From Nocardioides yefusunii (lineage in GTDB: Bacteria; Actinomycetota; Actinomycetes; Propionibacteriales; Nocardioidaceae), in NCBI RefSeq assembly GCF_004014875.1, contig NZ_CP034929.1:2170001-2234000 (forward strand): a DNA stretch of 64,000 bases, given 5' to 3'. A program made the translations under genes and the position numbers. Positions 51,066 through 61,603 of the stretch are shown one piece after another. The notes beneath the pieces were generated by a model. It worked only from the letters and a program-made list of their open reading frames with translations, searched no databases and was not told where the DNA came from. Within the stretch, counting starts at the first letter, position 1; each line of letters opens with the position of its first letter.

Positions 51066-52859
51066 ATGCGTGAGTTCTCCTCACCCCTCAAGACGAAGAT
51101 TCCCACCACCGGGAACCTCACCGACGACGTCGTCCGCAACGCCGCCGAGATTCCCGACTTCGCCATGTTCAGCCGCAACACCGGTGACGTTTGGGAGGAC
51201 GTCACCGCAGCGGAGTTCCTGGCACAGGTCCAGGGTGTCGCCAAGGGCCTCGTGGCCGCAGGTGTCGGGATCGGCGACCGTGTCGCGCTGATCTCCCGGA
51301 CCCGCTACGAATGGACCCTGGTCGACTACGCGATCTGGTTCGCCGGCGCGGTCACCGTGCCGATCTACGAGACCTCCTCCACCGAGCAGGTCAAGCACAT
51401 CCTCACCGACTCCGGTGCCGTGGCAGCCGTGGTCGAGAACGACGACCACTCGGCCCGGATCACCGAGATTCGCGACCAGGTGGGCGAGCTCAAGCACGTG
51501 TGGTCCTTCGCCGAGGACGCCGTCGCCGCACTGACCGCTCTGGGTGGCGACGTCTCCGACGCCGAACTCGAGGAACGCCGCACGACGGCCCAGCCCGACT
51601 CACTGGCGACCCTGATCTACACCTCCGGCACCACCGGGACCCCCAAGGGCTGCTTCGTCACCCACGGCAACTTCATGTTCGAGCTCGGCGTCGCCGTCGA
51701 GGACTCGATCAAGGAGATCTTCAAGCCGGGTGCAGCCACGCTGCTGTTCCTTCCGCTGGCCCACGTCTTCGCGCGGATCATCCAGATCGGTGCGATCAAG
51801 GCGCGCGCCCGTCTGGGCCACAGCCCCGACATCAAGAACCTCGTCGACGACCTCGGCGAGTTCAAGCCGACCTTCATCCTCGCCGTGCCCCGCGTCTTCG
51901 AGAAGGTCTTCAACTCCGCGTCGCAGAAGGCCCACGCCGGCGGCAAGGGCGCGATCTTCGACAAGGCCGCCGCAGCCGCGATCGACTGGTCCAAGGCTCT
52001 GGACACCGGCAAGGTGCCGCTCGGACTCAAGATCAAGCACGCGATCTACGGCAAGCTCGTCTACGGCAAGCTGCAGGCGGCGCTGGGCGGCAGCTGTGAG
52101 TTCGCGATCTCGGGTGGAGCACCGCTGGGCGAACGACTGGGCCACTTCTACCGTGGCATCGGCGTCACCGTCCTGGAGGGCTACGGCCTCACCGAGAGCA
52201 CCGCGGCGCTGGCGGTCAACCAGGTCCACGCCACCAAGATCGGGTCCGTGGGACGTCCCCTGGGTGGCACCTCGGTGCGGGTCGCTGAGGACGGCGAGCT
52301 GCTGTTCAAGGGTGGCCAGGTGTTCAAGGGTTACTGGAACAACGAGAAGGCCACCGCCGACGTGCTCGACGACGAGGGCTGGTTCCGCACCGGCGACGTC
52401 GGCGAGATCGACGAAGAGGGCTTCATCCGGATCACCGGTCGCAAGAAGGAGATCATCGTGACCGCCGGCGGCAAGAACGTCGCCCCGGCCGTCCTGGAGG
52501 ACCGCATGCGCGGCCACCTGCTGATCGACCAGTGCATCGTGGTGGGCGACGGTCAGCCGTTCATCGGTGCCCTGATCACCCTCGACCCCGAGACCCTGCC
52601 CAGTTGGGCCGAACTCAAGGGCAAGAAGGGGCGCACCGTCGAGGAACTGCTCTTCGACGCCGACCTGCGCGCCGAGATCGACGCTGCCGTCGAGGACGCC
52701 AACAAGGCGGTGTCGCGGGCGGAGTCCATCCGCAAGTACACGATCCTGCCGGCCTCCTGGACCGAGGAGGGTGGCCAGCTCACCCCGTCGCTGAAGCTGC
52801 GTCGCAACGTGGTCATGCGTGACTTCCGCGACGACGTCGAGGCGCTCTACCTTCCTTGA
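51066..52859 (+). CDS. Long-chain fatty acid--CoA ligase (AMP-forming, FadD15-like)
   Basis: 597-residue ANL-superfamily enzyme that activates long-chain fatty acids to acyl-CoA. It has the P-loop (LIYTSGTTGTPKGCFVTHGN), EGYGLTES (A5 motif), WFRTGDVGEID (A7) and GRKKEIIVTAGGKNVAP with the catalytic C-terminal hinge. The ATG has GGGAGG upstream. An A/T-rich stretch near 51031-51060 (TTGACT, TTATAGGG) may contain its promoter, but spacing is not canonical. Confidence 0.93.
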   Translation: MREFSSPLKTKIPTTGNLTDDVVRNAAEIPDFAMFSRNTGDVWEDVTAAEFLAQVQGVAKGLVAAGVGIGDRVALISRTRYEWTLVDYAIWFAGAVTVPIYETSSTEQVKHILTDSGAVAAVVENDDHSARITEIRDQVGELKHVWSFAEDAVAALTALGGDVSDAELEERRTTAQPDSLATLIYTSGTTGTPKGCFVTHGNFMFELGVAVEDSIKEIFKPGAATLLFLPLAHVFARIIQIGAIKARARLGHSPDIKNLVDDLGEFKPTFILAVPRVFEKVFNSASQKAHAGGKGAIFDKAAAAAIDWSKALDTGKVPLGLKIKHAIYGKLVYGKLQAALGGSCEFAISGGAPLGERLGHFYRGIGVTVLEGYGLTESTAALAVNQVHATKIGSVGRPLGGTSVRVAEDGELLFKGGQVFKGYWNNEKATADVLDDEGWFRTGDVGEIDEEGFIRITGRKKEIIVTAGGKNVAPAVLEDRMRGHLLIDQCIVVGDGQPFIGALITLDPETLPSWAELKGKKGRTVEELLFDADLRAEIDAAVEDANKAVSRAESIRKYTILPASWTEEGGQLTPSLKLRRNVVMRDFRDDVEALYLP

Positions 52860-52968
52860 GCAAAACCCCTGCATCACCCGGTCCAGACAACTAGCGTTTG
52901 TTAAAGGTTTCCACCACGCCCATCATCAGGTTTGGGCACTGTGTGGGCACAGTGAAGCAACGCGGTGT

Positions 52969-53004
52969 CCGGTCCTAGGCGGACCGTCCTCCGCCTAGGA
53001 CCGG
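52969..53004 (+). promoter_or_regulatory. 15-bp hairpin overlapping the cpaB ribosome-binding site
   Basis: Perfect stem: 52969-52983 pairs with 52990-53004 (CCGGTCCTAGGCGGA / its complement), with a 6-nt loop. The 3' arm ends in the GG that begins the GGAGGG Shine-Dalgarno of cpaB, 12 nt before its ATG. It may terminate fadD transcription or mask the pilus RBS. The rest of 52860-53020 is non-coding. Confidence 0.6.
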
Positions 53005-53020
53005 AGGGCTGTACACACCC

Positions 53021-53752
53021 ATGGATCGACGCAAGCTCCTTCTCGTCATGGCCGTCGTGGTCGCCCTCGTGGGCGCCGGACTGGTCTTCGTCTACGCGAA
53101 GGGCGCAGACTCCCGTGCTGCTGAGCAGTACCGCCCGGTGTCGGTCTTCGTGGCCACCCAGGACATCGCTGTCGGTGAGTCCTTCGACCAGGCCCTGGCC
53201 AGCCAGAAGATCACCCAGCGCGACATTCCCGAGAACGTCCGGGTCGCCACCGCCGTCACCTCCGTCGAGGAGCTGGCCGGCCAGAGCGCCAACGCCCGCA
53301 TCGACGCCGGCGAGCAGATCCTGACCAGCAACTACGGCGGCGAGAACACCGCCACCGTGCTGGCGATCCCCGACGGCCTGATGGCCGTCTCGGTGCAGCT
53401 CAGCGACACCGCCCGCGTCGCCGGATTCGTCGGCGCCGGTTCCGAGGTCGTCATCTGGCTCAACGGCGCCCTGGACGAAGAGGGCTCCAAGATGTCGACC
53501 CGCGTCCTGCTCGACCGTGCCCAGGTGATCGCCGCGGGTTCCACGTCGACCCAGAACACCACCAACGAGGACGGCACCTCGACCGTGCCCGAGCAGATGC
53601 CCCGCGCTCTGCTGACCCTCGCTCTCTCCCAGGAGGACGCCGAGCGCGTCCAGCTGGGCTCCCGTGTCGGTGAGCTCTCCTTCGGACTCCTGACCTCCGA
53701 GAGCAAGGTCAAGCCCACCAAGGGCCTCGACGTCGACTCGCTGTTCCGCTGA
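53021..53752 (+). CDS. cpaB: Tad pilus assembly protein CpaB/RcpC (SAF domain)
   Basis: 243-residue bitopic protein: an N-terminal transmembrane helix (LLLVMAVVVALVGAGLVFVY, residues 6-25), a SAF domain (VSVFVATQDIAVGESFDQAL) and a RcpC-type C-terminal region (MAVSVQLSDTARVAGFVGAG; VLLDRAQVIAAG). CpaB/RcpC contributes to the periplasmic or cell-wall part of Tad pili. It is the first gene of the cpaB-cpaE-cpaF-tadB-tadC operon. Confidence 0.9.
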   Translation: MDRRKLLLVMAVVVALVGAGLVFVYAKGADSRAAEQYRPVSVFVATQDIAVGESFDQALASQKITQRDIPENVRVATAVTSVEELAGQSANARIDAGEQILTSNYGGENTATVLAIPDGLMAVSVQLSDTARVAGFVGAGSEVVIWLNGALDEEGSKMSTRVLLDRAQVIAAGSTSTQNTTNEDGTSTVPEQMPRALLTLALSQEDAERVQLGSRVGELSFGLLTSESKVKPTKGLDVDSLFR

Positions 53753-53765
53753 CCCCAGGAGCGTC

Positions 53766-54959
53766 ATGCCCATCCTTCTCGGAGCCTCTCCCGCCACTGC
53801 AGCGTCGATCCTCACCGTGCTGCCCGCCGGCAGCCAGGTGGTGGACACCACCGACCGTCTCTTCCACTGGCTCTCCAGCCACCCCGAGGAGTACGCGGTC
53901 CTGGTCGGCCCGCAGGTCGGCGTCGACGACGCCATGGCCATCGCCGAGCGCATGCGCTCGCTCATGCCGACCACCAGCGTCGTACTGGTGCGCGACACCG
54001 TCGACGCCGCGGTGCTGACCCAGGCCATGCACTCGGGTGTGCGCGAAGTCGTCGCCGCCTCCGACCTCAACCAGGTCAGTGGCGCACTCCAGCGGGCCCA
54101 CGGGCTCGCCGTGGCGCTGCGCGGGAACAACCCCTCCTCGTCACAGAAGAGCGGCCGGGTCATCACGATCTTCTCCCCCAAGGGAGGCGTCGGGAAGACC
54201 ACCATGTCGGTCAACCTCGCCATCGCGCTGATGCGCGGTGGCCGCAACAGCGTCTGCGTCGTCGATCTCGACCTCGCGTTCGGGGACATCGCGATCACCC
54301 TGCAGCTGTTCCCGACCCACACGATCGAGCACGCCATCGGCGGCGAGAGCGTCATGGACCTCTCCTTCGTCGAGGAGCTCATGACGCCGCACGAGAGCGG
54401 CCTCAAGGTCCTGGCCGCCCCCAGCCAGCCCGACGCCCGAGAGCGCGTCACCGGCACCCTGGTCGCCACCCTGCTGGAGACCCTGCGCGAGCACTACGAC
54501 TACGTCGTGCTCGACACCGCTCCCGCATTCGACGAGCAGACGCTGACCGCCCTCGACGAGACCGACGAGTGCATCATCGTCGCCACCCTCGACGTGCCCA
54601 CGCTCAAGAACGTCAAGGTCGCCCTCGAGACCCTCGACGTCCTCGGCGTCGCCGAGGGACACCGTCACCTGCTCCTCAACCGTGCCGACGCAGCCGTCGG
54701 CATCGGCCCCGACAAGGTGGAAGGCATCCTGGCCATGAACATCGCCGTCCAGGTCGCCACCTCCCTCGACATCGCGAAGGCCACCAACGCAGGCCGCCCG
54801 CTGATGCTCTCCAACCCCTCCCACCCCTCGTCGCAGGCCGTGCGGAAGCTGGCCGAGACCCTGATGGGCGCCGACCAGCGCTCCTCGGCCGGCCAGATCG
54901 CCGAGCAGGCCCCGCGTCGCGAGGAGCCGAGCAAGCGTTTCCGTCTGAGCAGGAGGTGA
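53766..54959 (+). CDS. cpaE: CpaE-like MinD/ParA-family pilus ATPase
   Basis: 397-residue protein. An atypical receiver-like N-terminal domain (about 1-125) is followed by a MinD/ParA-type ATPase with a deviant Walker A (FSPKGGVGKTTMSVNLA, about residues 136-152), VVDLDLAFGDIAI and VLDTAPAFDEQTLT. CpaE homologues position Tad machinery at cell poles. The ATG is preceded by AGGAG. It ends 7 nt before cpaF. Confidence 0.92.
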   Translation: MPILLGASPATAASILTVLPAGSQVVDTTDRLFHWLSSHPEEYAVLVGPQVGVDDAMAIAERMRSLMPTTSVVLVRDTVDAAVLTQAMHSGVREVVAASDLNQVSGALQRAHGLAVALRGNNPSSSQKSGRVITIFSPKGGVGKTTMSVNLAIALMRGGRNSVCVVDLDLAFGDIAITLQLFPTHTIEHAIGGESVMDLSFVEELMTPHESGLKVLAAPSQPDARERVTGTLVATLLETLREHYDYVVLDTAPAFDEQTLTALDETDECIIVATLDVPTLKNVKVALETLDVLGVAEGHRHLLLNRADAAVGIGPDKVEGILAMNIAVQVATSLDIAKATNAGRPLMLSNPSHPSSQAVRKLAETLMGADQRSSAGQIAEQAPRREEPSKRFRLSRR

Positions 54960-54966
54960 GGCGACC

Positions 54967-56589
<1,623 letters not shown>

Positions 56590-56594
56590 GTTCC

Positions 56595-57629
56595 ATGGAC
56601 ACCAGCATCGTGGCAGCCGCTGCGGGCGCTGCCCTCCCCGACTGGTCGCTGTGGGTGGCCGTCGGGCTCGTCCTGGCCGGCCTGCTCGGCGCCGGGACCC
56701 TGCTCTTCGCGACCGGGCGCAAGGAGGCCGACCTCTCCGTCGAGGAACGCGTCGCGCTCTACGCCAGCGGCGCCGGGGTTGCTGCCCCCGGTCCCGGTGG
56801 TCACCGCGCCACCCCTGCGTCCGAGTACCCCTTCGAGACCACCAAGGCGGCTGCCGAGGCGCTCCTGAAGCGCAACAAGTCGCTCGAGGAGAAGCTCGCG
56901 CTGCAACTCGAGGCTGCTGGCAGCGGCTTCAAGGCTTCGGAGTGGCTGCTGCTGCGTCTCGGCGTCATCGTGGTCGCCGGGTTCCTCGGTCTGCTGATCG
57001 GTGGCGGCAACGTCATCCTGGGGCTGCTCTTCCTTGCCCTCGGTTTCGCCGGGCCCTCGTTCTTCCTCAAGTTCAAGCGTGCCAAGCGGGTCAAGTCCTT
57101 CAACTCCCAGCTCCCCGACACCCTGCAGCTGATGTCGGGATCGCTGTCGGCTGGTCTCTCCCTGGCCCAGTCGGTCGACACCATCGTGAACGAGGGCACC
57201 GAGCCGATGGCTTCGGAGTTCCGCAAGGTCCTGGTCGAGACCCGTCTCGGCGTCGAGCTCGAGGACGCCCTCGAGGGCATCGTGGAGCGGTTCGACTCCA
57301 AGGACTTCGGGTGGGTCGTCATGGCCATCCGGATCCAGCGTCAGGTCGGCGGAAACCTCGGTGAACTCCTCGACACCGTCGCCGGCACCATCCGCGAGCG
57401 CGACTACATGCGTCGTCAGGTCGACGCCCTCGCCTCCGAGGGCAAGATCTCGGCGATGGTCATCGGTGGTCTTCCGCCGGTCTTCACCCTCTACCTGCTC
57501 CTGGTCCAGCGCGACTACGTGATGCCGATGTTCACCGAGCCACTCGGACTGCTGATGCTCGGTGCCGCCTGCGCGATGCTCGGCGTCGGCATCTTCTGGA
57601 CCACCCGACTCATCAAGATGGAGGTCTGA
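56595..57629 (+). CDS. tadB: Tad pilus inner-membrane protein TadB (GspF-like)
   Basis: 344-residue type II secretion F-domain protein with transmembrane helices near the N-terminus (LWVAVGLVLAGLLGAGTLLF), mid-protein (LGVIVVAGFLGLLIGGG, ILGLLFLALGFAGPSFFL) and C-terminus. The T2SSF domain lies between (PDTLQLMSGSLSAGLSLAQS; RFDSKDFGWVVMAIRIQRQV). The ATG at 56595 was preferred over an in-frame GTG at 56586 because the latter has the GAAAGG only two bases away. It is followed by tadC after 1 nt. Confidence 0.92.
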   Translation: MDTSIVAAAAGAALPDWSLWVAVGLVLAGLLGAGTLLFATGRKEADLSVEERVALYASGAGVAAPGPGGHRATPASEYPFETTKAAAEALLKRNKSLEEKLALQLEAAGSGFKASEWLLLRLGVIVVAGFLGLLIGGGNVILGLLFLALGFAGPSFFLKFKRAKRVKSFNSQLPDTLQLMSGSLSAGLSLAQSVDTIVNEGTEPMASEFRKVLVETRLGVELEDALEGIVERFDSKDFGWVVMAIRIQRQVGGNLGELLDTVAGTIRERDYMRRQVDALASEGKISAMVIGGLPPVFTLYLLLVQRDYVMPMFTEPLGLLMLGAACAMLGVGIFWTTRLIKMEV

Positions 57630-57630
57630 G

Positions 57631-58557
57631 ATGGTGCTCTTCCTGGGACTTCTCATGGTCATCGTCGCGATCGTCATCGTGGGCATGGCCTTGCCGAGCC
57701 GCGACACCACCCCGGTCGGCAGCGTGGGTCGGTCCCTCGCTGCCCTGGAGTCGTTCGGCCAGAACATCCCCAAGGAGCTCACTGCTGAGCTCGACCGCCC
57801 CTTCGCCGAGCGCATCCTCGCTCCGTTCCAGAACCGCGCCCTCACCATCGGACGCCGACTCAGCGGACGCGACAGCGCGGAGCGGATCGAGCGCAAGCTC
57901 GAACTCGCCGGAAACCCGGTGGGGTGGACCGTCGACCGGGTCGTCGCGATGAAGGTGATCGGAGCCGTCGGTGGCCTGATCGCCGCCTTCATCTTCTCCC
58001 CCGTCCTGGGACTCAGCGGGATCAAGCTCGTCGGCTTCCTCGCCGTGGGTGTCGCCGTCGGGTACATGGGCGCCGACATGTTCCTGTACCAGAAGGGCTA
58101 CGACCGCCAGAACCGGATCGCGGTGGAGCTTCCCGACGCCATCGACCTGCTCACCATCTCGGTCGAGTCCGGTCTCGCGTTCGACGCCGCCGTGCAGCAG
58201 GTGGCCACCAACACCGACGGCCCGCTGGCCGAGGAGTTCGGCCGGGTCCTGCGCGAGATGCAGATCGGACGAGGACGTGCCGATGCGCTGCGCGCGCTCG
58301 GCGACCGCACCAACCTGGAGGAGCTGCGTTCCTTCGTCGGGGCCATGGTCCAGGCCGACGCGTTCGGCATCCCGATCGGCCAGGTGCTGCGTGTGCAGTC
58401 CTCCGAGATGCGTACCAAGCGCCGCCAGAAGGCCGAGGCGAAGGCTCAGCAGATCCCGGTCAAGATGACCATCCCGCTGATCTTCTGCATCCTGCCCACC
58501 CTCTTCATCATCGTCCTGGGCCCTGCCGTCATCTCGATCATGGACTCGTTCGGCTGA
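57631..58557 (+). CDS. tadC: Tad pilus inner-membrane protein TadC (GspF-like)
   Basis: 308-residue second T2SSF-domain partner. It has an N-terminal transmembrane helix (LFLGLLMVIVAIVIVGMAL), membrane segments around 115-155, then the F-domain (VELPDAIDLLTISVESGLAF; MVQADAFGIPIGQVLRVQSS) and a C-terminal transmembrane helix (IPLIFCILPTLFIIVLGPAV). The ATG has GGAGG six bases upstream. Its TGA shares one base with the start of the sensor-kinase gene, coupling the pilus genes to signalling. Confidence 0.92.
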   Translation: MVLFLGLLMVIVAIVIVGMALPSRDTTPVGSVGRSLAALESFGQNIPKELTAELDRPFAERILAPFQNRALTIGRRLSGRDSAERIERKLELAGNPVGWTVDRVVAMKVIGAVGGLIAAFIFSPVLGLSGIKLVGFLAVGVAVGYMGADMFLYQKGYDRQNRIAVELPDAIDLLTISVESGLAFDAAVQQVATNTDGPLAEEFGRVLREMQIGRGRADALRALGDRTNLEELRSFVGAMVQADAFGIPIGQVLRVQSSEMRTKRRQKAEAKAQQIPVKMTIPLIFCILPTLFIIVLGPAVISIMDSFG

Positions 58558-60164
58558 TGCTCTGGCGAGGGCCACTGCCTCACACGAGCCTCGCTGACGG
58601 TGCCCGGGCCTTCGTGCTGGCACTCGTCGCAGCTGCGGCTCTGTGGACCCGAGAACCGGCAGGGGCCCTCGGTCTGGTCGAACTGGCCGTCATCTGGGGC
58701 TTGAGTTCCTGGCTGCTCCGCACCCGTACCTCGACGGCGCTGGTCCATCTGGGCGAGGCAGCCGCCGTGGCCCTCGTGGCCACCGTCCACCTCGGCGTCG
58801 CGCCCGCTCTGGTCGCCGCCGTCGCGGTGCCGCCTTTCGCCCACGGACTCGTCCGTGGGCTGCGCGGCGTGCTGCACACCCTGCTCGTGCAGTCCACGGT
58901 GATGTCGGTCGTCGTCCTCGTCTCTCCCCAGCGCGTCGAGGTCTCCCAGACCGCGGACCTGTTCACCTGGCTGGTCACCGGGCTGGGGCTGGGCCTGATC
59001 GCCAGCTTCTACGTCTCCCAGACCACCGCCGACACCACCACCCGTGCCTACGGCGAGGCTCGGGAGCTCCTGACCGAGCTCAACCACCTCGCCGGGGAAC
59101 TGACCGGTGGCCTCGACCCGAGCAGCATGGGCGCGGCCGTCCTGGAGCAGGTCCACTCCACGCTCCCTCTGGAGCGTGCCGCGTTGTGGGTCGAGCGTGA
59201 GGGAGCACTCCTGCCGCTGGTCGACCACGCGGCCCCGGCCCACTCCGACGACGCACGTCCTGAGGACGGCGCCGAGCCGCTGGCCCAGCGCGCCTGGCAG
59301 CAGGGCTGCCCGGTCGTCGAGGAGCGGGCCTTCGCTTTTGCCGTCACCCACCACTCCACCCCGATCGCGGTGGTCACCGGAACGGTCTCCCCCGGTCTGC
59401 GCCCCGAGGCCCAGGACCTGCTCCACGTCCTCGAACGGCTCGCCGCACAGATCGCACCTGCTGCGGTGCGCCTCGACGCCGCCCAGCTCTTCGTCTCCTT
59501 CCGCGACGCCGCCATGCGCGACGAGCGACGCCGCATGGCCCGGGAGATGCACGACGGCATGGCGCAGGACATCGCGTCCATGGGGTACGTCGTCGACGCC
59601 TTGATCTCGACCGCCACGCCCCAGCAGGAACAGGCCCTGCGTCAGCTGCGCTCCATGATCACCCGCGTCGTCGGCGAGGTGCGCCGTTCGGTGATGACGT
59701 TGCGCACCCAGGCCGGCGCCAGCGAGAGTCTGGGGGCCGCCATCGCGACAATGGCACGCCACCTCTCCGACGTCTCCGGCACCCCGATCCACGTCACCGT
59801 CGACGAGCGAACCACCCGACTCCGGCACGAGGTCGAGGCAGAACTCCTGAGGATCGCCCAGGAGGCCATGAACAACGCCGTCCGGCACGCCCACGCCGGC
59901 CGGATCGACGTGCGGTGCCGGGTCCACGCACCCTTCGCCGAGGTGGAGGTGCAGGACGACGGCCTCGGTCTGCAGGCCGGCCGTCGTGACTCCCACGGGC
60001 TCTCGATCATGCGGGAGCGGGCGTCCCTCATCAACGGCGTGCTCGAGGTCCGTTCCACGCCCGACCAAGGCACCTTGGTGCGCGTCCGCGTGGGGACGCG
60101 TGAGGAGTCCTCCCCCGCCCCGCCCTCGGAACGTCACGCACCCGTCAGCACCCCCTCCCTGTAG
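58557..60164 (+). CDS. Sensor histidine kinase (NarL type) within the Tad cluster
   Basis: 535-residue kinase: several N-terminal transmembrane helices (about 12-145), a GAF-like domain (about 165-310), a HisKA_3 domain with phospho-acceptor H332 (MAREMHDGMAQDIASMGYVV) and a HATPase domain (AQEAMNNAVRHAHAG; VEVQDDGLGLQ; HGLSIMRERASLINGVLEV). Its ATG overlaps the tadC stop by 1 nt, and its cognate regulator follows 68 nt downstream. It likely senses a cytoplasmic ligand through the GAF-like region and controls pilus genes; that target is inference. Confidence 0.9.
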   Translation: MLWRGPLPHTSLADGARAFVLALVAAAALWTREPAGALGLVELAVIWGLSSWLLRTRTSTALVHLGEAAAVALVATVHLGVAPALVAAVAVPPFAHGLVRGLRGVLHTLLVQSTVMSVVVLVSPQRVEVSQTADLFTWLVTGLGLGLIASFYVSQTTADTTTRAYGEARELLTELNHLAGELTGGLDPSSMGAAVLEQVHSTLPLERAALWVEREGALLPLVDHAAPAHSDDARPEDGAEPLAQRAWQQGCPVVEERAFAFAVTHHSTPIAVVTGTVSPGLRPEAQDLLHVLERLAAQIAPAAVRLDAAQLFVSFRDAAMRDERRRMAREMHDGMAQDIASMGYVVDALISTATPQQEQALRQLRSMITRVVGEVRRSVMTLRTQAGASESLGAAIATMARHLSDVSGTPIHVTVDERTTRLRHEVEAELLRIAQEAMNNAVRHAHAGRIDVRCRVHAPFAEVEVQDDGLGLQAGRRDSHGLSIMRERASLINGVLEVRSTPDQGTLVRVRVGTREESSPAPPSERHAPVSTPSL

Positions 60165-60232
60165 TCCTTCCCGCACAGACCTGCCCTGTAGCCCCGGCGT
60201 CGCCGGTGGTTGACCGTCACGAAGAGGAACTG

Positions 60233-60898
60233 ATGAGCGAGAACTCGCCCACGTCCGAGCCCACGACCGTCCTGCTGGTCGATGACCACGAGCTGATCCG
60301 CTCCGGTCTGGCGACCTCCTTCCTTCTCGACCCGGCCACGCAGGTGGTGGGGCAGGCCGGAAGCGTCCAGGAAGCGATGGCGGTCTTCGAGCAGACGCGT
60401 CCCCAGGTGGTGGTCACCGACCTGCAGCTGCCGGACGGCACCGGGCTCGACATCGTCCGTGCGGTTCGCCGCGATTACCCCGGCACCGGCCTGGTCGTCC
60501 TGACCATGCACTCGGGCGACGAGCAGATCTTCGCTGCCATGGAAGCCGGCGCCTCTGCCTTCGTCGGCAAGGACGCTCCGTCGACCGACGTGGTCAAGGC
60601 GGCCAAGCACGCTGCGCGTTCTCCACGCACGTTCATGTGTGCAGCGCTGTCGGCGGCGATGATCCGTCGGATGAGTGGGGAGACCTCCCGCCTCTCGGAC
60701 CGGGAGCACGAGGTCCTGCTGCTGCTGGCGGACGGTCTGGGCGGGTCACAGATCGCGGCTCAGCTCTTCATGAGCGAGTCGACGGCCAAGTCCCACATCA
60801 CCCGGATCTACCAGAAGTTGGGCGCCAGCAATCGGGCCCAGGCGTTGGTCACCGCGATGCGGACCGGTCTGTTGTCCTCCCTCGGCCCCGCTCGCTGA
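60233..60898 (+). CDS. LuxR/NarL-family response regulator within the Tad cluster
   Basis: 221-residue regulator. The receiver domain (TVLLVDDHELIRSGLATSF, phospho-acceptor D63 in VVVTDLQLPDG) precedes a LuxR helix-turn-helix (LSDREHEVLLLLADGLGGSQ; STAKSHITRIYQKLGASNRA). The ATG at 60233 has GAGGAA five bases upstream. It sits between the sensor kinase and the pilin genes, so autoregulation or pilin control is likely. Confidence 0.9.
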   Translation: MSENSPTSEPTTVLLVDDHELIRSGLATSFLLDPATQVVGQAGSVQEAMAVFEQTRPQVVVTDLQLPDGTGLDIVRAVRRDYPGTGLVVLTMHSGDEQIFAAMEAGASAFVGKDAPSTDVVKAAKHAARSPRTFMCAALSAAMIRRMSGETSRLSDREHEVLLLLADGLGGSQIAAQLFMSESTAKSHITRIYQKLGASNRAQALVTAMRTGLLSSLGPAR

Positions 60899-60966
60899 TC
60901 CCGTCGCGGACGGGAGCCCGACGCCGGCGCCAAGTACCCCCAGCGGCATAGCCCGAATTGACTAGG

Positions 60967-60986
60967 CAGAGGTGACTGAACCTCTG
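60967..60986 (+). promoter_or_regulatory. Leader inverted repeat upstream of first pilin gene
   Basis: CAGAGGT (60967-60973) and ACCTCTG (60980-60986) flank a 6-nt spacer in the 184-nt gap before flp1. It could be an operator or an mRNA leader hairpin. A TTGACT element (60958-60963) lies just upstream. Confidence 0.3.
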
Positions 60987-61082
60987 ACCGCACCCGCTCG
61001 GCATCTGCCACAGGATGAGGCCATCGGGTCGGGCGGAACGCCTCCCGGACACCCACACGTTGAACCTCCGGAAGGAAACACC

Positions 61083-61286
61083 ATGATTCAGTACCTCACC
61101 ATCATGCTCCAGGCCCAGAAGGCCAAGATGGACGAGCGCGGCGCCTCCGCCGTCGAGTACGGCCTCCTGGTCGCCGGCATCGCTGCCGTCATCGTCGTCG
61201 CCGTCTTCGCCTTCGGTGACGTCGTCAAGGACATCTTCAGCGGAACCTCGAGCAAGATCACCGCGAGCACCAGCGCCCGCAGCTGA
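61083..61286 (+). CDS. Flp-type pilin, first copy
   Basis: 67-residue Flp/Fap pilin. A short leader (about residues 1-20) ends in Gly before ASAVEYGLL, the type IVb cleavage site with Glu at mature position 5. It is followed by one hydrophobic helix (VAGIAAVIVVAVFAFGDVV) and a short Ser/Thr-rich tail. The ATG has GGAAGGA six bases upstream. Processing needs a TadV-type prepilin peptidase, which is not in the window. Confidence 0.92.
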   Translation: MIQYLTIMLQAQKAKMDERGASAVEYGLLVAGIAAVIVVAVFAFGDVVKDIFSGTSSKITASTSARS

Positions 61287-61297
61287 TTGACGTTGGC

Positions 61298-61334
61298 GAG
61301 GGGCACACGTCGGCCCAACTGACGCGTGCCCCTC
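61298..61334 (+). terminator. Hairpin between the two pilin genes (attenuator-like)
   Basis: GAGGGGCAC (61298-61306) pairs with GTGCCCCTC (61326-61334), and the stem extends inward with one mismatch, 12 nt after the flp1 stop. It has no strong T-run. It probably stabilises or partly terminates the abundant flp1 transcript before flp2. Confidence 0.55.
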
Positions 61335-61358
61335 ACTGTCTCTGACAAGGAGTGTCCT

Positions 61359-61589
61359 TTGACCCGAGCGAAGAACTCAAAGAGTGCGACCTCCTCCGAT
61401 GAGTCTCCGCGCGAGGACGAAACCGGGGCCTCTGCCGTTGAGTACGGCTTGCTCGTCGCCGGCATAGCCGCCGTCGTAGTCATCGCCGTCTTTGTCTTCG
61501 GCGATGCCTTGACTGCCCTCATGAGTGACTCCTGTGGAACCATCACAGCTTGGGTACAGGGCAGTTGCAGCGGCCCCAGTACCCCCTGA
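61359..61589 (+). CDS. Flp-type pilin, second copy with Cys-containing tail
   Basis: 76-residue Flp/Fap pilin paralogue. A hydrophilic Ser/Glu-rich leader (about 24 residues) precedes G-ASAVEYGLL, then the helix VAGIAAVVVIAVFVFGDALT and a C-terminal tail holding two Cys (SCGTITAWVQGSC), able to form a disulfide. The TTG at 61359 was chosen because AAGGAG lies six bases upstream; an in-frame GTG at 61326 falls inside the intergenic hairpin. It is probably a minor pilin. Confidence 0.85.
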   Translation: MTRAKNSKSATSSDESPREDETGASAVEYGLLVAGIAAVVVIAVFVFGDALTALMSDSCGTITAWVQGSCSGPSTP

Positions 61590-61603
61590 GCCATTCAGAC
61601 GTC

